64,000 bases of DNA, taken from the NCBI GenBank assembly GCA_037693485.1, contig CM075348.1, positions 13,002,501 through 13,066,500 on the forward strand. Reading direction: 5' to 3'. Shown piece by piece: positions 43,973 through 55,486 of the stretch (positions are counted from its first letter, which is position 1; each line of letters starts with the position of its first letter). Under the pieces are notes generated by a model. That model was not told where the DNA came from. It ran no database searches and saw only the letters and a program-made list of their open reading frames with translations. This stretch comes from Kitagawia praeruptora (taxonomy: Eukaryota; Streptophyta; Magnoliopsida; Apiales; Apiaceae). The position numbers and the translations under genes are program-made.

Positions 43973-44681
43973 TTCGGCATCATAGTTCTTGTCGTTCCAG
44001 ATTTTGGTTCGATTTTTGGTGTTTAAGATTTATTAAGAATTGATATTCATATATAAATCTATTTGTTCAGAAAAAAAAAACACTAACATAATTTAATGGA
44101 CAACTACATTATTGTCTATTAAAAGTTTTATATAGTAAATCTTGTACCCATGCACTGTCCCTGAATAATTTAATATAGTTGATTGATTGTTTCAGGCAGC
44201 CGGGTATGAATATAAGGGGAAAAAAAAACAAAACCTAGCCAACTTATCCATGAAGATTAACTAAGAAGATTAGGGACAAATTTGCATGCCCTAGTTTGCT
44301 AATTATCATTAGAAAAGTAAAGTAAAAACAAAAAGCCCCACCAACTCATTTGAAAGTGGAAAGTTTTCCCAGTTCGTAGAGTTACAGCTCAACATTTACA
44401 TTATCGCACGAACATACGTAGAGTAAAATTCAAGAAATCATGACATAGCGGTCTAGTAGTTGGTAACTAGCAATCAGACGGGCTTTGAATTCTGCTTAGG
44501 ATTGTAATCCTAATTGAGCACCGACTCAAATTTGACTCGGTTCGAATTCATTTTAGGTTCAAATTCAATAAGCATTAATTGAATTCAGAAAGAAAATCAT
44601 ATCAATTCAAATTTTTAAGAAATTCAAACACAAACATGAATAATTTGACTTCAACTTGTATCAAATTTATTATATACTACA
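43973..44681. other. Intergenic DNA, possible SINE-like trace
   Basis: AT-rich, no gene. TAGCGGTCTAGTAGTTGGTA at 44447 and GGTTCGAATTC at 44539 weakly resemble polymerase III A and B boxes. Spacing and ends do not let me call a SINE. Confidence 0.3.
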
Positions 44682-46325
44682 GTAGCTTATAGCACAAAGA
44701 CGGTTACTTTTAAATACTTTTAAAATTATATGATTAAATAAAATAGAGTATAATAATTTATTATGAATATAATTTAACTTTGTAATATTAATTAATAAAA
44801 TTATTAGTAATAATAATAGTTACTTAATAAATGATACTAGCTTATAACCCGTGCAATGCACAGATTTCTTGTATTATGTTATAAATTTTATTTAATATTA
44901 TAATTATGTTTTTATATAATCATTATTTTTAATAATTTTTAATAATTTTAATTTGATATAATTTAATATACTTATGTTTACGGATTATACTAATGTTTCC
45001 TTATTATAAACAACGTATACGATTTTTAATATATTTTATAAATAATTGAAAAATATGGCGTGATATTTTCGGGTATATATTAATGATTGTAAGATTTGTT
45101 GTAAATTAAAAAGGTAACGTGTTTTAATTAGAAAGTAAATATTAATGATTGAAAGATATGATACAAATGATCTTTTTAGGTGTTTATCAAAATAATATCT
45201 TCAGTTTTTTTTAAAAAAAATTAATATCTTCAACTAATACTAAGAAAAAGATAATCGATTAATTACCGGTGTTGTAAAATGAGGGAATCAGACTTAATCG
45301 GTAAAGACACTGTTTAGGGATTAATCGGGGATTAATCGGGTATTTGGGAATTAATCGGAATGATTAATCGAATAATCGAATTATTAATCAGTTCGGTAAC
45401 CCATAGAACAAGAATTAATCGGTGATTAATCGTGATTAATCACCGATTTTTAGAACAGAGTTAATTACCATTAATTATATTATGTTATTATTTATTTTAG
45501 GTGTTTCATTTTTCTTGAAAATTATGGTGTGATATTTTCGGATATATATTAATGATTGTAAGATTTATTTTAAATTAGAAAGGTAACGTGTTTTAACTAG
45601 AAAGGAAATATTAATGATCGAAAGATATGATATGAATGTTTTTAGGTGTTTATAAAAGATAATATCTTCAATTAAAAGTAAATGTGAAAAAGGAAATCGA
45701 CTAATTACCATTAATTTTATATATTAATGTGAAAAAGGTAATGGACTGATTACCATTAATTTTTTATGTTAATCACAAATTACCATTAATTATATTATGT
45801 TATTATTTATTTTAGGTGTCATATTTTTTTGAAAATTATGATGTGATATTTTCGGTTATATATTAATAATTGTAAGATTTGTTTTAAATTAAAAAGGTAA
45901 TGTGTTTTAATTCGAATGAAAATATTAATGATGCGATTGATGTTTTTAGATGTTTTTAAAAGATAATATCTCGACTAATTACCATTAATTATATTATGTT
46001 TATATTTATTTTAGGTGTAAGGGTAAATAAGTAAATTCACGAAGTACCAAAAAATAAGTGTCAAAAAATAATTACCAAAACTTTTAATGTTCCAGCTTTT
46101 ATATAATTAATAATATAGATGTATTGATTAGAATTAATAATATAAAATCTTAATGTAATTTTGTTGACAGGATTCGAATCTTGGATTTAAATATAAAATA
46201 CTCCTTATTATTAGATCTAACGGTTATCATCTATTTAATAAATATTTAACGATAAGTATTCTTTTAGATGATTGACCCAAACGACCAAATTATACACCTG
46301 TTTGTTTATTATATAGAAGTATAGA
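44682..46325 (-). mobile_element. Helitron (outer), split by another Helitron
   Basis: On the minus strand it begins TCTATACTTCTATATAATAA (ending at 46325) and ends with a mutated 3' terminus AAGCTAC at 44682. Joined across the inner element (44837-46119), the sequence reads continuously like its relative at 46397 (AATGATA|TGTATT...). Confidence 0.75.
44837..46119 (-). mobile_element. Helitron (inner), 1283 bp, with three internal repeats
   Basis: Minus strand: 5' TCTATATTATTAATTATATA, 3' end with GTGCATTGCACGGGTTATAA then GCTAG. It sits precisely between A and T of the outer Helitron. It contains three roughly 300-base repeats (about 45055, 45520 and 45830; each with GTGATATTTTCGG and GATTGTAAGATTTG-like sequence) and an extra insert rich in GATTAATCGG (45285-45455). 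No Rep/helicase frame. Confidence 0.78.
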
Positions 46326-46396
46326 TAATATAGATTCTTAGTAATGTAATAGATTGTATATTTGATAAAATAGGGTTGAACTATCTATTAATATAA

Positions 46397-47106
46397 CTAG
46401 CTTATAGCCCGTGCAAAGCACATGTTACTTTTAAATATTTTTAAAATAATGTGATTAAACAAAATAGAGTTTAATTATTTATTATGGATATAATTTAACT
46501 TTGTAATATTAATTAATAAAATTATTAATAATAATAGTTATTTAATAAATGATATGTATTATTTAGAACTAATAATATAAAATCTTGATGTAAATTTATT
46601 GTTAACGGAATTCGAATATTGGATCTTTAGATATTAATTAATAAAATTAATAATAATAATAATAATAGTTATTTAATAAATTACATGTATTGTTTAGAAC
46701 TAATAATATAAAATCTTAACGTAAATTTGTTGTTGACGGGATTCGAACCTTGATCTTTAGAATAATGATTTAAATATAGAATATTCCTTATTATTAGATC
46801 TAACGGTTATCTTCTATTTACTAAATATCTAACGGTCACTATTCTTTTAAATGGTTGAACCAAACAACCAAATTATACCCTAATAATAATATTTATTTAA
46901 TACATGATATGTATTGTTTGAAACTAATAATATAAAATCTTAAAGTAAATTTGTTGACGGAATTCGAACCTTGGATCTTTAAAAAGTGATTTAAATATAG
47001 AATATTCCTTATTATTATATCTAATGGTTATCATCTATTTACTAAATATCAAACGGTCACTATTCTTTTAAATGGTTAACCAAACAACCAAATTATACCC
47101 TAGTTT
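46397..47106 (-). mobile_element. Helitron, 5' end missing, internally triplicated
   Basis: The 3' end on the minus strand shows the GTGC/GCAC hairpin and CTATAAGCTAG (46397). Three direct copies of a 200-250-base segment follow (landmarks AACTAATAATATAAAATCTT at about 46568, 46698 and 46925). It stops abruptly after CCAAATTATACCCTAG, where the next Helitron starts. Confidence 0.7.
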
Positions 47107-48215
47107 TGTCAAAGCTTATAATCCGTGCGGATTTATTTTGATGTGTAATAAATTATATTTTACGTTATAATTATATTTTTATATAATCATTGATTTCAAT
47201 AATTTATTTTAATTTTAATTTTAATTTAATTAATTTTATATAAATTTAATTAATGATATGCATGGTTTAAAACTTATTTTATAAAATTTTAAAATAAATA
47301 TGTTGTTGATGGAATTTGAATCTTTAAATTTTAGTGAATTAATTTAATCATATAATATTTCTAATCATTAGATCTAACGGTTCTGATTTTTTATTAAAAA
47401 TCTAACGATCATTATTCGTTGTATATGGATTATTATATTTTGTTAGTAATTAGACGATATAGTGTTATATTTTTTGGGTATATATTAATTATTGCAAGAT
47501 TATGTTTTAAATTAAAAGTTAACATATTTTAATTAGAAAAGAAATATGACTGATTGGAAGACGATATGATATTTTAGGTGTTTATAAAAGGTAATATCAT
47601 CGATTAAATGTAAAAGTCTTTTAATTAAAAAAAGTAACCGGTTAATTATCTTTAATTATATTATTTTATTATTTATTTTAATAATTAGGATGATCGTGCC
47701 GAAAACTGAACCAACAAACTTTCAAGGCCCGTGTAATGCAAGGGTTTCTTTTATTATGTTATAAAATTTATTTAATATTACAATTATGATTTTAGTAATC
47801 ATTATTTTTTATAATTTTTTTAATTTTAATTTAATATACTCATGTTTACGGATTATACTAATGTTTCTTTACTATAAATAACGTATACGGAATTTTTAAT
47901 ATATTTTATTAATAATTGGAAAGTATGATGCTTGTAAATTAGTTTTAAATAAAAAATGTAACATTTTTTTTATTTAGAAATGCAATATTAATGATCGGAA
48001 GGTACTATTGATGTTTTTAGGTGTGTATAAAAGGTAATATATTAAACTAAAAATAAATGTGAAAAAGGCAATCGGCTAATTATCATCAATTATATTATGA
48101 TATTATTTATTTTAATAATTGAATAACCATACCGAAACCCAAATAATTAGGATAACCATACCGAAAATCAAACTAACAAACTTACAATGTTTCAACTTTA
48201 ATATAATAATATAGA
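47107..48215 (-). mobile_element. Two head-to-tail Helitron copies
   Basis: The first copy (about 47107-47724) starts at CAAAGCTTATAATCCGTGCG and lacks its full 5' end. The second (about 47725-48215) starts GGCCCGTGTAATGC and ends, on the minus strand, TCTATATTATTATATTAAAG. Both resemble the inner Helitron at 44837. All Helitrons from 44.7 to 48.2 kb face the same way. Confidence 0.65.
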
Positions 48216-48390
48216 TAAGGATATATAATATAATTGTAAAATAAAGAAAATAATTTATTTTATATAACTTCGTGTCATGTCGTGTGACTCGTGTTATATG
48301 TTAAAAATAAAAATCCAAACACTACACCTAATTTTCTCGTGTAATTCCATATTCGCATACCAAATAGAAAATGAGAAAAAGGGCCATGAA
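48216..48390. other. Intergenic DNA, nothing recognised
   Basis: Short AT-rich stretch between Helitrons and a MITE. Confidence 0.5.
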
Positions 48391-48551
48391 GTTACCTCAG
48401 GAGAGTTACCTGAGGCAGCAGTGTAAATATTTGTGGCATTTTTGTAAATATTGAATTTTTTTTTAAAAATCCTGTAATTACAATTATACCCTCGTGCATT
48501 AATATGGAAAATCTATGTTATCTCAGGTAATTTTCCTGAGGTTACCTCAGG
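48391..48551. mobile_element. MITE with CCTGAGG palindromes, copy 1
   Basis: Ends in GTTACCTCAGGAGAGTTACC at the left and TTCCTGAGGTTACCTCAGG at the right. The interior has CAATTATACCCTCGTGCATT. The same element occurs inverted at 49904-50073. The superfamily is not clear. Confidence 0.65.
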
Positions 48552-49134
48552 AACATCAAACCCATAGAAAATTTCGTATTACATTTGTTTCGGATTTTTG
48601 TATCAGTGTACAAAATCGGAAGTCTAATTCTAATCTAAAAACCTCATTCATACTAATGATTTTTGGTAGCTCACAGAACACAGGACCTGTGCTAATCATA
48701 TTGTTTTCTTCCTTTTTTATTATTTCTTTACTATTAAATAATACCCAATTTGCTAATTAAGCAATATTAATGACTTTAAATTTAAGTTAAAAAATATACG
48801 TTGTTGTCAGGAATTGAACCCTGACTTATGACTCATTTATTATCCCTCTTACTCTTTATTATATAATAGGATATAATAAACACACTTAGAAAATTTGTTG
48901 TTAAGTTCAATTTTGACACCGAATCATGTTCAATCGTGTTCGAACTTAACTTTTGGTCTCCATAAATTTTAACTTAACTTTACTCAATAAAAGTTCAACC
49001 CGAATGATTCTATTACTGCTACATATATAAGTTTACTAATTATAATCCATTTTGTTTTTATAGTTTAGTATAGATATTTTTAAGCGTGTGAATGATAGCT
49101 AGGAAATGGAGATCAATGTTAATATAGTGAATTA
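48552..49134. other. Intergenic DNA with a Helitron-like scrap
   Basis: No gene. Near 48800-48880, TTGTTGTCAGGAATTGAACC followed by TCTTTATTATATAATAGGAT looks like a remnant of the Helitron family seen elsewhere in the window. Confidence 0.4.
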
Positions 49135-49308
49135 CAGTTAAACCTCGATAAATGAATACGCTTGGGACTGGAAAATTTTATTCATTAATCGAGATTATTC
49201 ATTTATCGAGGTCAAAAATACACTATCTCTATTATGTCGGGACTGAAAAAAATATTTATTTGATGAGGTTATTCGTTTATCAAATATTCATTTATCGAGG
49301 TTCTACTC
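49135..49308. mobile_element. Short pogo-like MITE, 174 bp
   Basis: Left CAGTTAAACCTCGATAAATG; right, on the other strand, GAGTAGAACCTCGATAAATG. TA lies on both sides (49133-49134 and 49309-49310). Related by its termini to the larger element at 3030, with which it shares little internal sequence. Confidence 0.82.
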
Positions 49309-49310
49309 TA

Positions 49311-49903
49311 TATGTTAGCCTTTGTCATAAAAGGAGGATTTGAACTTTATCGATAGAGATACCATTTTTTAATTATAACGATAGAGATACCATTTTTTAA
49401 TTAATCAGAATGATTAATTGGGGATTGTTTGATAAAAATTAATGAAAAGTACTGAATGATTAAATTGCCTGAATCAATCAAATTTTGAAGATTTTTTACT
49501 AAATGATAATTGATGTTTGATAATGTATCGAAAGAATCAACGAAGTGTGTTAAACTAGCTGAATAACTAATATTTAGTTAGGTATTAAACTAGTTGAATA
49601 GCTAATATTTCATAAATTTATCTTTTTATTTGATTTTATTCCAAATTAAATTTAACGATTTCTTTATGTTCCAAATAATTTTTATTTTCTGAATAAAATG
49701 TTGTTTCCATTTTTTATTAATGTGCAAAAATAACGCATTTTGGCATCCTAAAATGAGTTGAATGGCTCATTTTTTTTTAATTTAAACGATATTCATTTGA
49801 TATAGAGAGCATAAATCATAAAAATTGTGAAAGTAAATTACAACAATAATAATATAAATGAAACAAGTTACTAAAATTTGTAAAAGAAAAAGGATTTAAT
49901 GTT
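49311..49903. other. Intergenic DNA with one small tandem duplication
   Basis: CGATAGAGATACCATTTTTT occurs twice in tandem around 49350-49402. Nothing else recognised. Confidence 0.5.
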
Positions 49904-50073
49904 CCTGAGGTTACCTCAGGAAAATTACCTGAGGTAACTAAATTTTCCATATTAATGCACGAGGGTATAATTGTAATTATAGGATTTTTTTAGATAGTTT
50001 TCAGTATTTACAAAAATGCCACCATATATATACACTAGAATCTTAGGTAACTCTCCTGAGGTAATCTCAGGGG
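49904..50073. mobile_element. MITE with CCTGAGG palindromes, copy 2 (inverted)
   Basis: Starts CCTGAGGTTACCTCAGGAAA and ends CTCTCCTGAGGTAATCTCAGG. Its reverse complement aligns with copy 1 at 48391 over the whole length. Confidence 0.65.
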
Positions 50074-50412
50074 CTTTTTTCTCAAAGAAAACTATGTAGT
50101 TGAATAAATAAATATAGCACATAAAACATAGAACAACAGAAGGGGATAACTGCTCCCGCTTTGTTGACATCATTCAGTGGCATGCTTAACCAAAAAGTTA
50201 GGATTATAACACTTACCGATCCAGTGGCCATTCAATGAATTCTGATTCAAAAAGTGCATTTTATAAATATTAAACATCTGAGCAACTACACAACTTGATC
50301 AATAAGAGACTATTAAGAGTTATCAAACAAGGTCTAAGTCAGTATTATTTTTAACATAATTATTATATTAATTTATTATTTTGGTTGTATATATAATTAT
50401 CATGTATTTATA
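50074..50412. other. Intergenic DNA, nothing recognised
   Basis: AT-rich, with no repeat boundary or coding signal. Confidence 0.5.
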
Positions 50413-50931
50413 TCTATACTCTTTATTAAAAGCAGAAACCCCCTTTTAATGGTATGTCATTTATACCGCGGTCGTGGTATGCCACTAAATATTAATTAAT
50501 ATAATTAATTAAAATTGTAATATTATTTAATAATTTAATTTAATAATAAAATTATATACTATGAGTCTATTAACTAAAAATTGAAATAAAAGTCAGGAAT
50601 ATAGTATTACATAAAACTTAGAACTCCTTTAATTAATATTTAAAAAGCATCTGTAATAGATTAATAATAAATACAATTAATAATATATCTACTCTTATAT
50701 TACAAGAATGAAGTTATGTAAATTTAATTAATTAAAATAATAATGTTAAATATTAATTTCATTTAATAGTGAAGTTATATACAAGGAATCTATTAACTAG
50801 CAATCGAAATAAAAGTCGAGAATATGGTATTATATACAACTTGGTGCTTTAAGATTTTATTTATTTAAAAAAATTAAAAATTTAAGATAATTTATCATAA
50901 TCCGTGCTTCGCACGGATTATCGTCTACTAA
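50413..50931 (+). mobile_element. Non-autonomous Helitron, 519 bp
   Basis: Begins TCTATACTCTTTATTAAAAG. It ends with a perfect 11-base-pair hairpin (ATAATCCGTGC-TTC-GCACGGATTAT), then CGTCTACTAA, and sits between A and T. A different family from the minus-strand Helitrons. Confidence 0.85.
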
Positions 50932-50950
50932 TATTAATTATAAATAGTAG

Positions 50951-51886
50951 TGTTGTGCCCAAAATTTGTAATGGGTTTAATTTTAGGCCCATAGATGTTT
51001 GGGGGCCCAATTTGAGTGGTTTGAGTGATATTTGAGGAGGATCAGTTTTGGAGGAAGCTCTGGATGTGGAAAGTTTGAGGGGAGCTCTAGAGGTTCCGCT
51101 GTGGAGGTACGAATATGGAAGTAGCTCTGAAGATTCTGCTGTGGAGGTATGGGTTTAAAGGAAGTTGTGCAGGTGTACATTTGAAGGGTAGCTCTGGAGG
51201 TGGAGGTTCGGTTTAGAGGGAAGCTGTATAGGTGTAGGTGTGCTAACAGGTTCCACCTCTGTTGGTCGAATGGATAAGGATCGTCTCCTAATTTGTAGGG
51301 GATACGAATTGAGTCCTTTAAATAGTTTATTTCATTGAGGGACACGTTTCTAATATGATAAATATTGGATATTTGTGATATATGTCTATACATACATGGA
51401 GTTCTCATATGAGTAGGATTTGGGAGTTCTACTTCGAATAGGACTCTACTAAGTGGCTAGTTGAATCAAGGATAAGGCGTATTTCTACACAAACACTTCA
51501 AGATCAGCATTGGAGCAAGGATAAAATACATCAATTTCGTGGCTTATTGGTCAAGAAAAGGAGTCCATAACCTAAAGAACTACATCGGGGCTTGATTCCT
51601 ATAAATAGGATATGTAGGCAGTTGGCAAGGGGGTTCGGATTTTCACTTCTTTTTACACAAGGCACGTGTAACCTTAGTGATACTTTCCCGGGCATATCTT
51701 GGCCGGAATTTAATGCCATATTGTCCGGTGACCTTGCCGATTCAGTCCCAAAACACCACAAATCTCCACCCGTTCCGGCAGTTGGAGCTGTAGTGCGAAC
51801 CTACTTCAACGTCCGATATCCAAGGACAAATTTGGTTGTTCCAGCGATATTCTCTCTGGGTGTTGATGCGGAATTTTCTCACAACA
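50951..51886 (+). repeat. 5' LTR of the large element (936 bp)
   Basis: Starts TGTTGTGCCC and ends TCTCACAACA, so the ends are a short inverted repeat. TATA box CCTATAAATAGG near 51600. No partner LTR lies in the window, so the left limit rests on the TG terminus alone. Confidence 0.65.
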
Positions 51887-51891
51887 TTTTT

Positions 51892-51908
51892 TGCGCTAGA
51901 AGGAGGGG
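51892..51908 (+). other. Primer binding site, tRNA-Asn-like with one base missing
   Basis: TGCGCTAGAAGGAGGGG. Compared with TGGCGCTAGAAGGAGG at 34405 it lacks one G. Confidence 0.55.
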
Positions 51909-52645
51909 AATCTCCGACCTTTTGTTGAGAACAATGTCTAAAAGCTCCGGCGATGATCATACCTGAAGAACGACGGAGGTGATCGTGAAATTGTCCTGAA
52001 AAGGTCACTAAGTAAGGATTTCGTGGATTGAATTCCAAGTCTGGGCAGGATAATCATTACTTTAAAAAAAATCCGAAAAATTGGAGAAAAAGCGAAGAAG
52101 AAGGGAGGTAATCACCTTCATACTAGTCATTTGATGGTGAAAATGCACAAAGGATGATATATGACTGGAAGATGCACATATTTTTGGCTTGATGGAAGAG
52201 ACATGAAAAGAATGGCCGAAAAATGAAGTTTTCGGATGTTAATTTTCGTCGGAAATATCCAGAAATGGGGTTCCATTATGAGAGCTTCTATGACCCGGGA
52301 GCTTCTCATGTCAGGGGTGCTGATATGTTTAACTAGACAGGTGAAGCTGAACATCCACCTACTAATGGAGGTACGACCATCTAGAGAGGTTTGGTTGAAA
52401 GTATCTAATGGTAAAGACAGGAGAGACCTCAATCTCGAGGTTGCACCTATGGAAGAAGGTTTCCGTAAGGTACCCCCAAATACTTCATCTTGGCATATGA
52501 TAAGGAGATTCTTATGGTCAGAAAATGGTGAATCTCAATTTAGAGGTTCAATCGGTTGGAGGTTCAATCTCAATGTATATGAGATAACACCCCGAGTTAT
52601 CTAAAAATTCAGGAATTTGTATACGGTCCCCAGCTAGAGCTGAAG

Positions 52646-52999
52646 ATGGAAGCTTTGAACACAAAGCTTGCCCAGGAAAGGTCGCCTCAGAAGGAAAGAA
52701 GGAAGGAAGCCTATGAAGCTGGCTACAACATTACCATCAACGACTATATCAAATCCACTCACCTCAGGTTCCCTGACCTAGACTGGTCCTAGCTTGGCGA
52801 AGATGTTGTTAAAGCGGTGGAGGATATCAAGAAAAAGGAGGCTGCCAAAATCAAGGTGGATGAAATGAATCCAGCTATTAAGGAGAATGAGGTGGAGGAT
52901 CCCATGAAAGAGACAGCTGAAGCTCAGACAAATGCCTCTAACATAGCTGCTCCCATTTCTCCTGCTCCAACAATCCAGGAACACTCCGATTGGAGGTGA
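52646..52999 (+). pseudogene. Coding fragment resembling the C-terminus of Transposase_28-type proteins
   Basis: One frame reads MEALNTKLAQERSPQKERR, then YNITINDYIKSTHLRFPDLD, a TAG stop at 52790-52792, and continues in the same frame LGEDVVKAVEDIKKKEAAKI. The FPDLDWS.LGE phrase resembles the end of antisense-type Tat proteins, from memory of the family. Here it runs in the sense direction of its element. Confidence 0.4.
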
Positions 53000-54035
53000 A
53001 CCTGCATGGGAAGGAAGGTGGAGCTAGATGCGAACCTCTTGACCAAGGAGGTACCAATGAACTAGGTATGAAGTTGAAGCTGTTTATTCAATCTACTAGA
53101 TATTTGGATGTAGCTGTACTTGGAGATGGAAAAGGTGCAGCTGAGGAGGTTCAAGTGCAGTTGGAAGGTTCAAGTGCAGCTGGAAGGTACAGGTACAGCT
53201 GAGATGGTGCAGGTGTGATTGTGGTTCCACCTTCACCTGATAGAGGTGGAGTATGCAAGGACCTCAAATGTGGGACTTGATTCTTATAAGGAGGTTCCAG
53301 AGGACAAGTCCCAATGTCTAGAAGGCGCGATCTTGATCTAATGGGTCAATCGTGGCGATTCCACCACGCAACAAGAGGAAGCTCAATGTAAAATAACGAA
53401 AGAGTCATGTTACCAGTAGCCTTCATGTAGGAACCTCGTGATGAAGGTTCCAGTTTTTCGGGGGGTAGTACTACCCATGGAATTGATGCAAATGGCTGCT
53501 CTAACGAAGGATAATAAAGGCAAGGTGCACCTTGTGGAAGTGATAATTGAGGATTCTAAAAAAAGTACGAGGGAACCTTGCGGAGTTCTTGGTTGGTCAT
53601 GTAGCGGCACCTAAAGAAGTTGGTGAAAGCAACTTATAGGGGTGCTCATAACGGAAGCTTCACCAATAGTGGAAGGTGGAAGCTCAGAATATCTAGTTGA
53701 AAGTATCGAGCAAAAGGTGTCAAGTTATGGTTTATATGATGCTAAAGCTCTAGTAAAAAAGGCTATTCAGGAAGCTAAAGGCGAACTGGTACCTCTTATA
53801 AACTGAAAGAGGAGAGTGGCACATTCTAAAAAATACAACATGAGGAACTTATGAAGCCTCTAAGGTGATCAGCTGATAGAGGATCCAACAATAAGGTTAA
53901 AGGAGGAAGCTCTTGGAAAGAAACCATCCCAGCTCGTGAAAGCTTCAAGCAATATAACCATGACATTCTTCATGATGAAGAATCTCGAGGAGGTTCACAT
54001 ACTGTAAGCCCCATTGGCATGACAAGGCATGATAA
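53000..54035. other. Internal region of the large element, no gene
   Basis: Short repeats such as GGTTCAAGTGCAGCTGGAAG at about 53150-53190 and frequent GAGGTTC/GAAGCTTC phrases. Only short broken frames. Confidence 0.5.
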
Positions 54036-55388
54036 TGATAGAGTATATTTTTATATATATTTTAGATGATTTTATTCTCATATTTATTGTGTTTTGCATT
54101 GATTTGGATTTTTATTTAATAGATTTTATTGTTTTATTATAGGAAATAAAGAATTCATAACTTGGAAGGATTTGGAGCAAAAAGAGCTATTTTGGAGATA
54201 AAATAGGAGAAAATTCGTATTATTGGGCTACACGGGCTGCCTGCACTGTTTTGGCCATATCTTGAGTTCCAGAAGTCAGAATTTGACGATCTTACTGTCC
54301 ACGCGAAGCTTGTGGAATTATCTTTAATTCAGAGGTGGTCCAGTAAGCAAAATCCAACTGGAAGAGCCCAGAAACAGAGGAGAAAAAGAAGTGACGAATT
54401 TTAATTAAGGAATCCTATTCAGTTATGGAATCCTGTTTGTAATTTATTTAGAGTATTAAAATACTTTTATTGGGAAAGACTTTTAGAGCCTATATAAACA
54501 CATCTAGGGTATTATTTTATGAGGAAGAAGAGGGATGTAATATTAGATCAGATAATATAGTTTTAGAGTAGATTAGTATTATTATTAGCTGGAGATGTAG
54601 AGAAACACCATGACTCTTCTTTTGGGTGACAACATTGAAGTTTGAAGGTTTTGTTCTCTTAATATTTTCTTTGTTCTTATTAGTTTAATTATGTTTTCTT
54701 GTTTTACTAGTTGTTTTACTTGTTTAATTATTAGCGAGTAGTTATTTCTAGGGCTTAAAGGGAAGCCATGTTTGCACTAATATTGGCATGATTTTCATAG
54801 TGGTTTGATTGATTATGGTTAATTCTGATTGATATGTTTTAATCATTAATTTGTGTAATTGGCCAATATCATGGATTAATTATATGCAAATAGGGGTATG
54901 GATCGAGAGATTTACTTACTAGAGGCACACATACGATTAGCAGAATTGAATTTGAGTGCGAAAGCATCATTGGATTTCTGAGAGCGTTAATTCTTGGAAG
55001 AGATTAACTTGACTCTAATTACCTGATTGATTGAATTACTAAAAGTGGTTAATTGTGTTGAATGTTTCGAAAGTGTTAATGCTTGAAAGAGATTAACATA
55101 CTCTAGTTATAGGATCACATTGATTGCTTTAGCTTAAGAGCCAATTGTGTAAGCATGGTGGACCTGATTGCCCTAGGTTTTAAATAATTTGTTTATCATC
55201 TGTTTAATTAGCGTTAATTTAGTTTAATTAGTTAATTAATAATTTCAAATAATTGTTTGTCCCTGAAACAATTAGCGATAACTGAAAAGGAATTAGTAGA
55301 ACCTGTCTCCTTGTGGATTCGACCCGCTTGCCATTTGTACTAGCAATAGACACCGTGCGCTTGCGGTTAGACATAATTTAACATATCA
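54036..55388 (+). repeat. 5' LTR of the second Athila-like element (1353 bp)
   Basis: Starts TGATAGAGTA and ends AACATATCA. TATA box in GAGCCTATATAAACACATCT at about 54487, a phrase shared with the first Athila-like LTR. Confidence 0.95.
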
Positions 55389-55394
55389 AGTTTT

Positions 55395-55412
55395 TGGCGC
55401 CGCTGCCGGGGA
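55395..55412 (+). other. Primer binding site, tRNA-Asp type
   Basis: TGGCGCCGCTGCCGGGGA, identical to the site at 7013. Confidence 0.85.
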
Positions 55413-55486
55413 GACAGCGAGTTTCTATTGATTTTAATTTAGTTGTTTAGATTGTTTCCATTGTCTCATTGGAACTTTAGTTCCAA

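Noticed and set aside
44441..44680. Possible SINE with A-box and B-box-like sequences
   Set aside because: The boxes are degenerate, the spacing is loose, and no 3' tail or target duplication was found; noted only as a weak trace.
54031..54035. Five-base target duplication for the second Athila-like element
   Set aside because: GATAA and ATAAG do not match over five bases; only ATAA (four bases) fits, so I report four and leave the fifth open.
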